Origin: Reticulitermes speratus
Taxonomy: Eukaryota; Arthropoda; Insecta; Blattodea; Rhinotermitidae
Length of the DNA stretch: 64,000 bases
Reading direction: 5' to 3'
NCBI GenBank assembly: GCA_021186555.1
Contig: JAJKFL010000004.1
Location: 26,068,406 to 26,132,405 of the forward strand
Made by a program: the position numbers and the translations under genes. Shown piece after piece: positions 46,236 to 57,611 of the stretch. Below the pieces are notes generated by a model, which ran no database searches, was not told the DNA's origin, and worked only from the letters and a program-made list of their open reading frames with translations. How positions within the stretch are numbered: the stretch's first letter is position 1; every line of letters starts with the position of its first letter.

Positions 46236-47820
46236 GGATATGAATATAAAATATTTCGCAAAACGTAACATTAAGGGTGACGGATACCACACTGCTCTTT
46301 GAGGACGATGTCTGTACATTGCACACTCTGTTCTCTCTCTTTGACCCGGAAAGCTACGAGAATCTTCAGAAAGAGAACCGGTGAAGGAATTTTGCGGTTA
46401 ACCTGCTTCGTCAAAGAATAACAATCTTTCTCTGGTTTACTCTTGTAATGGATTCGTTTCACTCAAACAATAAAAGAAGAAAATCATGCCTGATGTTTAA
46501 AGTTCAAGCAACCATGACATTGCAGAATTATCACGTTCACTTTGTGATTCTAGCTGTCTGACACTGTTTTTCTTCAGTATCATTACTGACATTATGTCAG
46601 CTAACGCACCTTTGTTACCAGTACCGTACCAACACTTCTCAACACTTCCCCAAGCTGTACACTATTCTGCAGTGCTGGCAATTTGTAAAGATACTCTTCA
46701 GAGGAGTTAGAAAACTGGTTCATAAGGCTCATCAGTTTAATCGTCTTGCCTCTTTTAGCATACCTGGTTTCAAAGTGCCAGCTGGGTTTCACTTCATGTT
46801 ACATGTTAATCCCCTAGTGATGGAACTTTTTCACACGTCAGACGTTTCTTTAGGGTTTTTTAGACGGACAATTGGTACTACTCTTACGGATCTTAACATA
46901 ATGTTTCTTATAAATACATTATAATTTCCATTAATATGAAATTAGTGCCACAGATGCAACTTTTTGGGTTATTAATCAACTCCTCCCCACTCGTTTGTTA
47001 CGTTCTTTTATGACGCTGTACGAACTGTAGACGTTTATGTGCCTTTGAATGAGAAGTCATTATGATAATGGAGACTGTGTGAGAAGTTAAGCAGATGGGA
47101 ACTGCTATGACCAGTGTTACCTATTGTCACACGTAGACCTGAGTAACTACAGAAAACCTCCAGAGAATTCGACGTGACTCAAGCATACAGCGGCAGTTAT
47201 TGTTGCTATAAAATATATCCGTACGTGGAAGATAATATTAAAGTGTGCCTTCAAGAAATGAGATATAAGAGTGCAGATGTGACCTCAGTGGCTCATGGCA
47301 ACGTCAAGTTGTTGGTTTTTTTAATATGAAAACAACATTTCGGTGTCCATAGAAAAAGGACACTTCTTTATTTATCTGACAATCTATCGTCTTCTCAAGG
47401 ACACTCTATTCCAGGCGAAGATGGAAGAAAGATATTATACATGTAAACGTAAAGTCGTCCTTATGCCGTAATAAATACCACCTTATATAGTTTAATGGTG
47501 GACAGAAGGTAGAGTGTAAAGCGTCTCGCACTTTATCCTCGGCACTAAATGGAGGTAAAAAAAAAGTGTATCCTAGTTTACCCTGGCCCAGGAAAATACT
47601 CAGAGGAACTTTTGTAAATATTGTAATAAAATGTCTCTTTCCATAAAATTTCTTAACCAATTGACTGTCTTTAAATTTATCAAAAAAGACTCTGCTGCAT
47701 AGTTACTTTATTGTAGATATTATTAATAATATTTTAATTATTATCATTATCATCACCATCGTCATTCATGGGATATTTTTTCTTTCGTTAGTAAAAATTT
47801 GGTGTATGGGTGTATGTATA
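46236..47820. other. Unassigned DNA
   Basis: No gene or repeat was recognised. A possible eroded hammerhead-like unit on the minus strand at 47340-47405 (GAGAAGACGATAG...CGAAATG) was too diverged to call. Confidence 0.4.
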
Positions 47821-47822
47821 TA

Positions 47823-48380
47823 TACAGGGTGTTTCAGGAGCAATCTGCCATACATCGGATAACGTTCCATACGTTAAATTACATAGATTTAACCAAAACA
47901 CATATACTCGAAGTTGAACCTTTACGGACATAATGGCGAGATCAGTTCTAAAAAAGAGAAATATTATACATTTAATGATTACCAAATACATATTAAAAGG
48001 AGGAGGATTTGTAGCTACTGTAATATTAACACCTATACTTAACATCTAACATCAGAGTGACATGCAGACATTAATTAAGCAAGAAAATTTCACAATAGTT
48101 TCAGAAAACCCTCCCTTAGATTTTCAAACACTTTGCATAGCACGCTTGCCTCCGTATGTCTTGGCTTGGTGGTCGGTTCAAGGACGTACCCATGCAGTGT
48201 ACGGAAAACGCATTATGTTAAACAGGTACATTACGTGGAAACGCAAGATCAAATTTTTGTCGCGTTATTATCTCCGTAATCGTTCAACTTCGAATATAGT
48301 TATGTTTCGTTATATATACGTAAATTAACCCAAGGAATTTTCTCCCGAAGGACGGCAGATTCTTTTGAAACACTCTGTAT
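47823..48380. mobile_element. TIR element with CAGGGTGTTTC ends (about 557 bp)
   Basis: The left end ACAGGGTGTTTCAGGAG, then caatctgcc, is inverted at the right (ggcagattcttttgaaacac, then tctgt). TATA-rich sequence surrounds both borders, compatible with a TA or TATA duplication. ACAGGGTGTTTC-ended elements are common in insects. The superfamily is not decided here, and no transposase frame is present. Confidence 0.7.
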
Positions 48381-48645
48381 ATATACATACACTAAACGGG
48401 AGATAGGGGCAAGATTGAATTTTCTTAATTAAAGTCGTGTATGTGGCTTATGTAAGCTGACCTGCTTACATTAGTGCCAATGAACGAAGTCCCGTTATAT
48501 TTTCCGAAAAATCAATGGAGTTGTCGCCCTCTGGTCCTATTCATTTCTTGGCAACAGTTGAATGATAACACTCACTAATTTATGAGCTTCCTCAATATTA
48601 ACGTTATGTTTATAGACAAAATTCGGCGTATGCTACAACTAGCAA

Positions 48646-48831
48646 CTATATACAAGTTACAGACTGGTAGACTTGTTCGAAGAGTTTGGCAAACCGCACG
48701 TAGAACTCCAGACGCATAAAAACACTGCCTTTTTCCGTTACAATAAAATTGGCATAGACATCAGAACGTAGTTGCAGCCACGTTTCGCAGTAATATTCTC
48801 CGCCAGAAACAGAACGGGTTGATAAACTCAT
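48646..48831 (-). CDS. Possible coding segment, unknown
   Basis: An open frame of 61 residues starts at an ATG with an A three bases upstream (gaggtATGAG) and has protein-like composition (GGEYYCETWLQLRSDVY, FIVTEKGSVFMRLEFYV). I do not recognise the family. It lies 66 bp downstream of the open frame at 48897-49304 on the same strand, so both may be parts of one gene or pseudogene. Confidence 0.25.
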   Translation of the reverse strand: MSLSTRSVSGGEYYCETWLQLRSDVYANFIVTEKGSVFMRLEFYVRFAKLFEQVYQSVTCI

Positions 48832-48896
48832 ACCTCATTCTCCTCTAAACTTCCACACAGCATACCTTCTCATGTCCTTTGACCATCCGTCAGAAT

Positions 48897-49304
48897 TTAA
48901 CATTCTAGAATCCTCGTGCTTTGTAAATACCTGTCCCACATAGTAGTCGTATATAGCTGTTCATAAGAGGAAAATTGAACGGGTACGACAAATTCGAGAT
49001 TCGATGTTCTCACAGCAGTGTTTTCTTTATCAACATGAACAGCCTTCTCAGTTAACTGCAGGAGGTGGATCATTTCATATTCACCAGTATACACGTTGTA
49101 AGAACCCAGAAGCCTTAGACCTTCAGGTAAGAAGACTTTTAACTCCTTGAACACATGCGGCCCTCTTGTATTTACTGCGACTGAAGCTGACCTTCCCAAC
49201 ACAAACACACACACACACAGAATGCATAAATCATTGCACTCTTTATCGTGACGTAACTTGAAACAGCTCTGCGTCAAAGAACACAAAAACGTATCACAAA
49301 ACAC
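48897..49304 (-). CDS. Possible coding exon, unknown
   Basis: The last 95 residues or so have a protein-like composition: ASVAVNTRGPHVFKELKVFL, SYNVYTGEYEMIHLLQL, NLEFVVPVQFSSYEQLY. They end RILEC and stop. The earlier part crosses a TG repeat and is probably non-coding or an intron end; tgtgtttgtgttgggaag near 49191-49208 could be an acceptor. I do not recognise the family. Chance cannot be excluded. Confidence 0.35.
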   Translation of the reverse strand: MFCDTFLCSLTQSCFKLRHDKECNDLCILCVCVFVLGRSASVAVNTRGPHVFKELKVFLPEGLRLLGSYNVYTGEYEMIHLLQLTEKAVHVDKENTAVRTSNLEFVVPVQFSSYEQLYTTTMWDRYLQSTRILEC

Positions 49305-49551
49305 AATAAAAGATTATTTGGCGTGTGCTTACTAAGCAAAGCCACTTCTAGTGGCCTGTTACGCAGCAGCCTCATCTATAACCTGTGACGCAACGAAATT
49401 CAGATGTATTATTTAAGCATTACAGGCCATTCTTGGATATGTACAAGGCACTACACAGAGACCTGCGCAGCGAAATAAATTATGTGCTATATAGTAACAG
49501 GAAAACCCAACTAATTCGATTGCACGTCAGATAAAGTGATTATATTCGGGA

Positions 49552-49792
49552 TCTGCGCTCTTCTGGGATATTACGCAGCGTCGAGTGGTATTCCTTTACC
49601 GCAGTTTCGGGACAACGTATCGGTACCATCTTTAAGTCTCAAGAAGTCCAAGTCTTCTTGGACTTGACCTTTGAAGATGATACCGATACGTTGTCCCGAA
49701 ACGGAGGTAAAGGAATACCACACGACGCTGCGTAATATCCCAGAAGAGCGCAGATTTCATCAACATCGCGGCGTAAGCTTGAAACAATTGAA
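49552..49792. repeat. Foldback element 5 with hammerhead-like arms
   Basis: The left arm (ctgggatattacgcagcg to cggtaccatctttaag) is inverted in the right arm (gaagatgataccgatacg to cgctgcgtaatatcccag). Each arm has GAAGATG or AAAGATG, a loop with GTCCC, GAAAC, about 4 nt and GTA. The left arm is shorter than the right by about 40 bp, as in a 5' truncation. A perfect 13-bp duplication, attatattcggga, lies at 49539-49551 and 49793-49805. Confidence 0.85.
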
Positions 49793-49805
49793 ATTATATT
49801 CGGGA

Positions 49806-50595
49806 CTTCCTTAAACGAAGGCCTTGTCCAACCGCATCTCATTTATTACTTGGTTCCCGTCTTGACCAAATTCTAAATTAAATTTTCGCAACCGCAATTT
49901 TTCAGATTGTATATATTCAAAATTTATTTCTTTGGCATAACTGAAACATTCCAGATCCAAATTCATTTCCTTTTTTTTTTTAATTCTTTGTTAGGTACAA
50001 CTTGGAAGCATAACATAGAATACACTTACGACTCTGCATAAGCATCGTACCAAGTAGGTTTATGCAGGCCGTGGAGGTAAATTCCAAGTGCTCTCGACCG
50101 CGATTCCAAACGGAAGGGGCAGCAAAAACAACCATCATATAAAATTATTTGATACAAAGATAATTATAATTAATTGTAAGACACACAGGAATTCGAAGCA
50201 GTGAAAACTGAAATAAATGTTATCAGACGATGAGAATATTGTGCATTTAGATCAGAAAGGCATACAGGAATACTAACTGAAGCGTTGCAAACTTTACTGC
50301 TAGGCCAACAATGTTCACTCTTTACAGGCTGGCTCATTCTCGGCACACTGATTACTGCCGGGCATCTAAAAGATGATAGGCCAAAATTGGAGTATTTATT
50401 TTTACACTTCTTACTTTCATGGATAGTTTGAAGACGTGAATTAGTCATATGGCTCAGGGGTATTAGCGTTATTAAATTTAGGGCAATGAAACAAGCGGGG
50501 CATGTAGCATGCATAGTCGATATGAAAATAAAAGATTTGGTCGAACACCTGAAGGGAAGAGAACATTTCTAAGATGTTGATGTATATCGTGACGA
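49806..50595. other. Unassigned DNA
   Basis: No recognised repeat or gene. A T-run lies at 49971-49982. Confidence 0.4.
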
Positions 50596-50599
50596 TATT

Positions 50600-50950
50600 A
50601 AAACCGATATTTCCAATACACCGATCGTGTGAGAAATGAAGAAGTATTACACAGAATCAAGGAGGAGAGGAATATCCTGCATACAATAAAAAGAAGAAAG
50701 GCTAACTGGATTGGTCACATCTTGCGTAGGAACTGCCTTCTAAAACACGTCATTTTAGGAAAGATAGAGGGAAGGATAGAAGTGACGGGAAGGCGAGAAA
50801 GGAGGCGTAAGCAGCTACTGGATGACGTTAAGGAAAAGAGAAGGTACTGGAAATTGAAAGAGGAAGCACTAGATCGCACCCTATGGAGAACTCGCTTTGG
50901 AAGAGGCTACGGACCTGTCGTAAGACAGACTACAGAATGAATGAATTTAG
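50600..50950 (+). pseudogene. 5'-truncated LINE, RT C-terminus (GRGYGPVVRQ family)
   Basis: The open frame begins upstream of the annotatable ATG with TDRVRNEEVLHRIKEERN and continues KRRKANWIGHILRRNC, GRRERRRKQLLDDVKEK and LKEEALDRTLWRTRFG, ending GPVVRQTTE. This is a well-known insect LINE C-terminal region with a basic, Trp-rich block. It is followed by a short GAAT-unit tail. The frame is intact, so the insertion is probably recent, but the polymerase core is absent. Confidence 0.85.
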
Positions 50951-50964
50951 AATACAGGTGAGAT

Positions 50965-51080
50965 CATACTGCCTGCATCATCTGGCTCAGAACAGGAACA
51001 TTGTCATGGACCTTCAGATTTCATAATAGCCTACGAGTTTCTTGATTAGGTGAACGACTATTAGCTGCTTCATGGAGTTA
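50965..51080 (+). mobile_element. Decayed LINE 3' end (NLRVP family)
   Basis: The order atggaccttcagatttcat, gagtttcttgattagg and ctgcttcatggagttagg follows the last part of the NLRVP LINE with many changes. Confidence 0.45.
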
Positions 51081-51110
51081 GGTAAGTGGTTTGAGCGCTC
51101 AACTGACAAG

Positions 51111-51349
51111 CAGTGCCGGCCTTAGCAAAGGCGGGGCCCGATTGCGATCCTTGTGGCTGGCCCCTAAAAGTTATTGCGCAGAGCAAAAAAAAAAAAAAAG
51201 ACAAACGTTTTGGTATATTAAGGTAAGTCGGGATGGAAAATTAAAGTGGTCCACTTTTTATCATGTTGAAAAATTACCAATGCGCGAATCCCCATGAGGG
51301 CGGGGCCCGATTGCGTCAAATCGGTCCAGTCGGCCTAATTACAGCCCTG
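51111..51349. mobile_element. hAT MITE with perfect 8-bp duplication
   Basis: The ends are CAGTGCCGGCCTTAG (left) and, inverted, CAGGGCTGTAATTAGGCC (right). An internal A-run lies at 51186-51200. Both halves contain gcggggcccgattgcg. A perfect 8-bp duplication, ctgacaag at 51103-51110 and 51350-51357, is the hAT signature. Confidence 0.85.
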
Positions 51350-51489
51350 CTGACAAGATAAGCAAAAGGAAGGAAACGGTTTGGAGACCTCCAAATACAC
51401 AGATAATGTTCTTGATTTTCCTTAAAAAGCCAATTGGGAATTCATGTTGTAACCTTCTGGATTGTAACACCATGCAGCCTAGCAGGTTT

Positions 51490-51605
51490 TCACCAAAGTT
51501 GCATCCACCTTCAGGTTTTTATCCTGAAAAAGAAGCCATTATATGCCTTCAAAACACTTGTAACCAGCTACCAGGCTACACGGTGTGATTATCCAGAATA
51601 TTACC
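51490..51605 (+). other. Eroded hammerhead-like repeat
   Basis: The end ttgtaaccagctaccaggct followed by acacggtgtgattatccag matches the conserved flank downstream of GTA in the 8565/17850/55385 family. The core itself is degraded (ccttcaaaacac). Confidence 0.35.
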
Positions 51606-52326
51606 TTACGAGTCTTCACTTCTGTTAAAACCTCAGACCTCATAGCCAACTGGAAAGACTGTTTATGCTAACAAACAAATTTACCTGTTGGCACTGCACT
51701 TCATCTAGCCCACAGGAAAAGCAATCAGAACAGCTGACAGTCGTGTAGAAGGATTCGCCTTGCTTACATTCGCACGTTATACGGTATGACCCTGCAGCTG
51801 TAAGAGGCGACACGTATTACGCATACTAATTGCACGGTATTTCCATCGACATATAGACAATGGTACCTGTCTGAGTGTGACCAACAGGTGGACTCCTCGC
51901 CGTAACAGTGCCAGCAGTAGCAACAATACAATAATACAACGAGCAGAGCTGCGTTATCAGAACCCAAAGGACCAATATCAGTAACACCTCAGTAACAATG
52001 TTACTGGATTCAGCCCTCTAAGCCAGTTCCAGCCACGTTACGTACTCACAATTTCTCCCCCTAAGATCCACTAAAATATTATAAGTACTTCCATCTACAT
52101 TTCAAATCTACAAGTGACTTTTGCAAAGACAGTCTCCAAAAAAATTCTGTATGCATTAATTTTCTTCCAACTACTGACATTTCGAGCCCATTGTGGCTTT
52201 CTAGATATCATTATTCTAAACACATTGAGTTACACGTATCAAGCATCATGTTTCTTGTTACGTTATAGGTCTCTACTAAATTGGCAGGCTGTGTCCTTAC
52301 AACGTAAAAATATTTATCTCAGGAGT
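51606..52326. other. Unassigned DNA
   Basis: No recognised repeat or gene. Confidence 0.4.
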
Positions 52327-52340
52327 AACACTAGCACCTG

Positions 52341-52614
52341 GCCATGCCATGGCTCAGGTAGTCGCCGGCCTCTCACCGCGGAGGCCCGGGTTCGATCCCC
52401 GGTCGGTCCATGTGGAATTTGTGGTGGACAAAGTGGCACTGGGACAGGTTTTTCTCCGAGTACTTCTGTTTTCCCCTGTCAATTTCATTCCACCGGTGCT
52501 CCATTAAAATGGAAAAGCAGAAAAAACCTCATCATCTTCATCACAGGGTTGTTCAATAAGACTTCAAGGCTGCGGTGCTTCCGTAGCATCTGCTGCGGGC
52601 CCTTCAATAACAAA
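52341..52614 (+). mobile_element. SINE C copy
   Basis: The head has a small deletion in the A box region (TGGCTCAGGTAGTCGCC). The B box GGTTCGATCCC is intact, and the body matches 27167-27435. Imperfect duplications aacactagcacctg at 52327-52340 and aacactaacacttg at 52615-52628 flank it. Confidence 0.88.
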
Positions 52615-52746
52615 AACACTAACACTTGTCATTATGTTCGTCCTTCAAATCAAGTGACTACATTCGGCAACTTCACTCTTTACAAAATCAAGATGTTAAG
52701 CGTTTTGACAAGCAGGCGATATAATAAGTTTTTGTATTTGTATTAA

Positions 52747-52882
<136 letters not shown>

Positions 52883-52929
52883 TCAGCAGCAAAATAAATA
52901 GACCACACGTCAACAGATATGATCATGTA

Positions 52930-55180
52930 TTCTGCTGACAGTTAATCACCGGGTCATGAATTTCTCTTTTTATAAGATTCGAATATTCATTTCCGCTCTA
53001 AAGAAGCAAACAATTGGGTCCTACTCTGAGTTACATTAACATTTTAAAACTCTGTGATTATTTTATGTATCACCGGGGTTTAACATTCAAAAATTCTTCG
53101 TTCTACTCCACAGAATGCATTTTTATGTTTTGTAAGCTTCTTAGAACAAAGATCATCATTCCCCTACACAGCATTAACCGAGTGGTTTTATAACTGACAG
53201 TGAGAGAGAGAGAGAGATCGTTTACTGTGCGGTAGGAACTGAAGCTTCAAATATAATTCAGGTTAAAAGTTAGTCTTTAAAAGGTCACTGCACTCCACTA
53301 CTTGTTTCACTACGTCTTTACGGTGCTCGTTAATATCACTCTCCCACTTAAGTCTTGCAAGTGGTCATGTGTGAAACCCTTCTGATGTTGCTGAATAACG
53401 GAATGTCGATCCATGGCTTCGGGATACAGAACTAAGAATTTCTTGCAAGTGCGGACAGAAGAATAAATTCAACGTGACTTTGATTTCAACCTTTGTTTTA
53501 GCAAAGACTCAGAAGTAGCTACAAGACAGCTATGGAGTTCCGACAAACACGCACAAAAACTGCCTACATAACATGAACCTGCTACGTATAAGGGAAGTAG
53601 CAAGCCAACGTGACAGGCATATGTATGGCTTTGTCTCAATTAATGCATTGTTATCCTTTCGTGGGTCATGAAACATTTGGTGTCTGTAACATTCCATAGG
53701 GCTTTCCATTACGCATGCAACACGATGTACAAAATCAATGTGTCAAAATTATAATGAGTTTCGATCCTGATTTGCAAGGACAGTTCATACGTGATTCAGC
53801 ATTACTAACTGCGGCATGTATGCTCTTAAATCTGCTTTCTAAAATCTTTCAAAATGCAGAATTCCAAGCGTATTTACGTAATTAAAACAATAAAAAATAT
53901 CAAACTTCTTTTGCTAGTATAATTAAAAGTAATTTCTTGAATGAATATTTAAGAAACAAACCAAAGAACCACAGGCATTTATTGACTAATATAAGGCTAC
54001 ACGCTGACATGGCAAATTAAAAATTGCCTGAAATAATCACAACTACATTTAAACACACACAATTATAGCAGACAAAACTCTATTGGGTGTATTGTTCATA
54101 AATAAGGAGTCATTGTAATCAATCACTTCTATGGTATTCATTTTTCAAAACTGACACATATGTTCATTCTTAATTTTGTCTAGGATATGTGGAAGATATG
54201 TGAAAAGGATATAATTGGATCAGACTGAATTCACTTGGCTCAGAACAGCATCTATTGGCAGGCTGTATATGACAGGAATTTCAATGAGCAATTGAACATC
54301 TATTAACTTCTAAATCAAGACTCTGCTCCCTTGAGTAATGTCATATACGAGTAACTAGGGATCAATTTTATTTCGTACTCCCGTCATCAAAGTCTCCAAG
54401 TTACAAATTCTGTATTCATTTTTTGCTTCTTCACATGAGCTACTTCCAGTCAGTCACAGTTTTGACTTACCTGCCATATAAAAAACAAAACAAGAGTGTA
54501 AACCGCGAAACTTCACTCTATGCAGTTACCTCTATCTCCCTAACTGGCCGATCTCCCTTACTTTGCTTTCAAATATTTTCTTCGGCACTTCATTTTCCAG
54601 CACTGGCAATTTATATTAGTTCCTTATAGTAGGACAAAAATTTTTGCAGTATAAATAAATTAGCAAAATAAAAGTTTCATGAATCTCCATCTTCAGTATT
54701 ATGAATATTAAAGAGGATTTCAATACTGTACTCTTAACCGACAATAACAGTTATTTATCTATTTATGTACTCTCTTAATTTCATTCGGAAACTCCGTTTC
54801 AGCCTGTTCCCTTGTATGACGTCTGTGTGTGGTTCCTTCTCAACTTGTGAATCAACATAATGATAATCACGAAATTTGATGATGAAGTTACACCACTGAA
54901 GGCCATTCCAACCTCGAAGAGTCAGTAACAAAACACAGTAGACACACGAACTTTAGAGGTGGAAGCGACATTGTGGCAATAAATACATCGTTCAGAAATG
55001 ATGTATGACATAGTGGAAGCCGAAACAGTACGCGGCTTTGTTAAGAACTTCATTTCGCACAACGTACGAGTAAAACGCAAGGGAGTAATGTCAAAGGTTT
55101 CTTTGGTGCAACCTAGGCCGGTGTTTTTCAGGCTGTCAGTACACTACTGTAAACCGACACGTGCTCGTTAGATGTATCTG
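52930..55180. other. Unassigned DNA, longest repeat-poor stretch after 49 kb
   Basis: About 2.2 kb with only a (GA)n run at 53200-53217 and a faint LINE remnant at 54230-54330 (caatgagcaattgaac, actctgctccc). No coding domain was seen. Confidence 0.4.
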
Positions 55181-55287
55181 TTACAGGACAGGGTTTCTAA
55201 TGCGGGGGGGGGGGGAGACCCGGTAGTGTTGTTTAAGGTTTTCAATGACCCATCAATTAATAATGCAATAATAAAAGTTACTAAAGA

Positions 55288-55311
55288 GTTATATATATAT
55301 ATATATATATT
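55288..55311. repeat. (TA)n microsatellite
   Basis: An uninterrupted AT dinucleotide run. A similar run lies at 56546-56567. A G-run (55205-55214) precedes it. Confidence 0.9.
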
Positions 55312-55379
55312 TATATACACACAGACACTGACACAGAATTATTTCCTGATTGCTGCAATTACAGGCAGGGTACAGACAG

Positions 55380-55550
55380 TAGTGTCTTTTGGGATGTGAC
55401 ACTGTGTAGTCTTGTGGGTAAGTATCGACGTTTTGGAGGAGTCTGCTGCATGCCTCTTCAGGGTTTTTCGTTCCTCTACCCTGAGTTGGAGGCAGCAGGT
55501 TCCTCCGAAACCTTGGCACAGCTACCTCACTACACGACACTACACTCACA
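55380..55550. repeat. Foldback element 7 (GGAGG-stem hammerhead-like arms)
   Basis: The left arm (gggatgtgacactgtgtag, tatcgacgttttggagga, tgcctcttcaggg) is the inverse of the right arm (CCCTGAGTTGGAGGCAGCAG, TTCCTCC, GAAAC, ccttggcacagctac, acgacactacac). The arms meet at about 55470-55478. The left arm has AAAAC in place of GAAAC. It gives the full structure for the solo repeats at 8565, 17850 and 18930. Confidence 0.7.
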
Positions 55551-56089
55551 ATCATCTGTGCGAGAACCTCACGACTCACATACAGGCAGATACATGTACG
55601 AAGCAAGGAACAATACATATACAATTTCCTGACAATGATTATTTATTGCTGTACAAAATCGGGTATCAGTTCCATTTCCGACGACGCCAACGACCGAAAG
55701 AACAAGGTAAAATTTAACAGAGTCACTTTCTCGGAACAATGAAGCCGACAGCAAGACAGCACGAACTGTGTGGCCACAAGGATGGAACCAAACTACAGTG
55801 CAGGGGGCATCGACCCTAGCAGTCAGCACAGGAAATCTCTCGGGAACTTTCTTGGCTCTGACCACGCAACCTGAATGAAAGCCTCTCGCCTGACGTAGGT
55901 ATAAGATTTGTTTCGTGCATTCATTCAGACTGCAGTCAAACAGGACCCTGTGTACACTACCTACAGATGCAATGACGTGTGTTTATCTACGGGGAACTGA
56001 AACGAAGTATCAATCTTGTCGGTAGTAAGTTTATTGTAGACATCTCTTTGTGATATTACTGAGAAAAGTATTCACTGGTTTAGTTCTAT

Positions 56090-56140
56090 ATCATATTATT
56101 TACACATACGTTTCGGCCGCAAGGGGCCATCAGGTTATCA
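56090..56140 (-). other. Solo hammerhead-like motif
   Basis: The minus strand gives CCTGATGGCCCCTTGCGGCC, then GAAAC, GTAT and GTGTA. Stem II is GCC/GGC or GGCC/GGCC. The core is CTGATGG rather than CTGANGA. Confidence 0.45.
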
Positions 56141-56210
56141 CCAATAAAAATATTTACAGAAAAATTTGTTGACAGTAGATGATAAAATTACTGTGCGATG
56201 TATAAACTAG

Positions 56211-56495
56211 AAGTAAAGCAATCCATTTACATGCTTGGACATGCCCTTAGGGCTGCAGGAGATTGAGGTTCCCAGAATTTGTAGATAATCGGTACATGAA
56301 GGCGGTCAGGTTGTCAGCCCTACGCACCAGCCGCCTTCATCCCCCAAGAGATACCCCTGGTACTCATTTCTGTTAGAGACTGAGTCGACCCCAGGGTCAC
56401 AGTGCGGCCGAAAGGATTGCCCCATCGGGAATCGAACCCACGACCCTCCGGCTTGTAGCGCAGTGCCTTAACCAACTGCACCACTGCGTACCCCC
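56211..56495 (-). mobile_element. SINE B copy
   Basis: The B box in reverse (GGAATCGAACC) lies near 56427-56437 and the A box in reverse (CCAACTGCACC) near 56472-56482. The body is as in 24256-24565. A perfect 9-bp duplication, ataaactag, lies at 56202-56210 and 56496-56504. Confidence 0.92.
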
Positions 56496-56504
56496 ATAAA
56501 CTAG

Positions 56505-57105
56505 GGGTGCTGGGTGGAAATGTCCTGAGTTGAAAATAATTCGCATATATATATATATATATATATCCGAAAACCGAAATAGGCACACTCATAAAATCGT
56601 ACTCCTCATCCGTACACAATAAAAACATGAGAAATTTAAAGGAAGACAAATTGGTGGCACGTATCCATTTCATAATTTTTCAACATACTGCCATGCCATA
56701 TTCTAATTTGAGAACAATATGAATATACCAATTTAGTATAAAACCTAATGAAACGTAAACGTAAGTTTTGAAGAGGAGATTTTAGTAAAGAGCATCTTAA
56801 AGAATAAAATACAGAATGGTCAGCCCTGTGTGACAAGGAGTCTTTCCTACTTGTTCTCTCATTTGAAACACCGTTCGATGGTTTCATTCCTGTACTCACG
56901 CAGGGGGTAATTCCGGTGATTACACCGAAATGTTTTACCTGAATTACAAACGGGATATACCGTCCATTCAGTGCAAGATGAACCGTGACCGGTCCACGTC
57001 CAGGAGAAATATATGACCTCGGTCTTATCTTCATTGATCTTCATGTTCCAGAGCTCACACCACGACTCCACTGACGTGAGACCCCGTTGCAGCTTATAAA
57101 AGTAC
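56505..57105. other. Unassigned DNA
   Basis: Overlapping minus-strand frames at 56636-57128 include WCELWNMKINEDKTEVIYFS. This matches the SW-xxWxxxINxxKT-xxxFS motif after the catalytic block of LINE reverse transcriptases, so a decayed RT fragment lies at about 56860-57125. Confidence 0.5.
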
Positions 57106-57125
57106 TGTCCTATCGAACGATCCTC
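56860..57125 (-). pseudogene. LINE reverse-transcriptase core fragment
   Basis: The minus frame reads YFYKLQRGLTSVESWCELWN, then MKINEDKTEVIYFSW. This is the thumb-side part of a non-LTR RT (L-xxxxxWCxxWxxxINxxKTxxIxFS), as in Jockey-type elements. The downstream frame at 56636-56880 gives GRYIPFVIQVKHFGVI, again typical (Y-xFLGVIxD). Frames are broken between the blocks. Confidence 0.65.
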
Positions 57126-57388
57126 CATTTCCGCAAGAGCATTCGTTTTTTAAGGTTCCCTGCCTTCACACGTTTGTCCTCCTGGTTAAAAGCAGCATGT
57201 AAATGAAGATGAGTACCGAGCATTGGTGGAATGATACTAACAGAGGAAACCGAAAAGCTCAGGGTAAAACCTGTCTCAATGACATTTTGTCTATCATAAA
57301 TCTCACATACACTGGTCTGGTATGAAACCCGGGTCTCAGAGGCGAGAGGTCGGCAATTAAATGGCCTAAGCCATGGCAAGGCCTGCGT
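57110..57388 (-). mobile_element. SINE C, alternative 3' tail subtype
   Basis: The head in reverse (gaaacccgggtctcagagg, ctaagccatggcaaggcc) and the 5' body match SINE C. The 3' end is different from 27167 and contains the reverse of tccgcaagagcattcg and acgtttgtcctcctgg, shared with 59440 and 61885. Confidence 0.75.
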
Positions 57389-57611
57389 TGCAGTTTTTGA
57401 ATCTAAATTAGAATCACCCCGTCTCTGTTAAAAACCAGTCAGTAAAGGGAAATTGTCGTCGTTTGTTCTGAGATCCATAAAAAACACATAAATGCACTGC
57501 GCGGGTAGAAAGCAGAATTTTTAACTTTAAAACTTGTGGTCCATAAAGTAACCACTAGGCTTCAAAGGGTATGAATTCCATAAACAATACAAATAACAAC
57601 ATTTCTCTTCG

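Noticed and set aside
47340-47420. Hammerhead-like unit
   Set aside because: The spacing is roughly right, but the stem and the first conserved block do not match.
52114-52746. 210-codon plus-strand gene
   Set aside because: Its middle third is the SINE C head and body read through, and the flanks show no domain.
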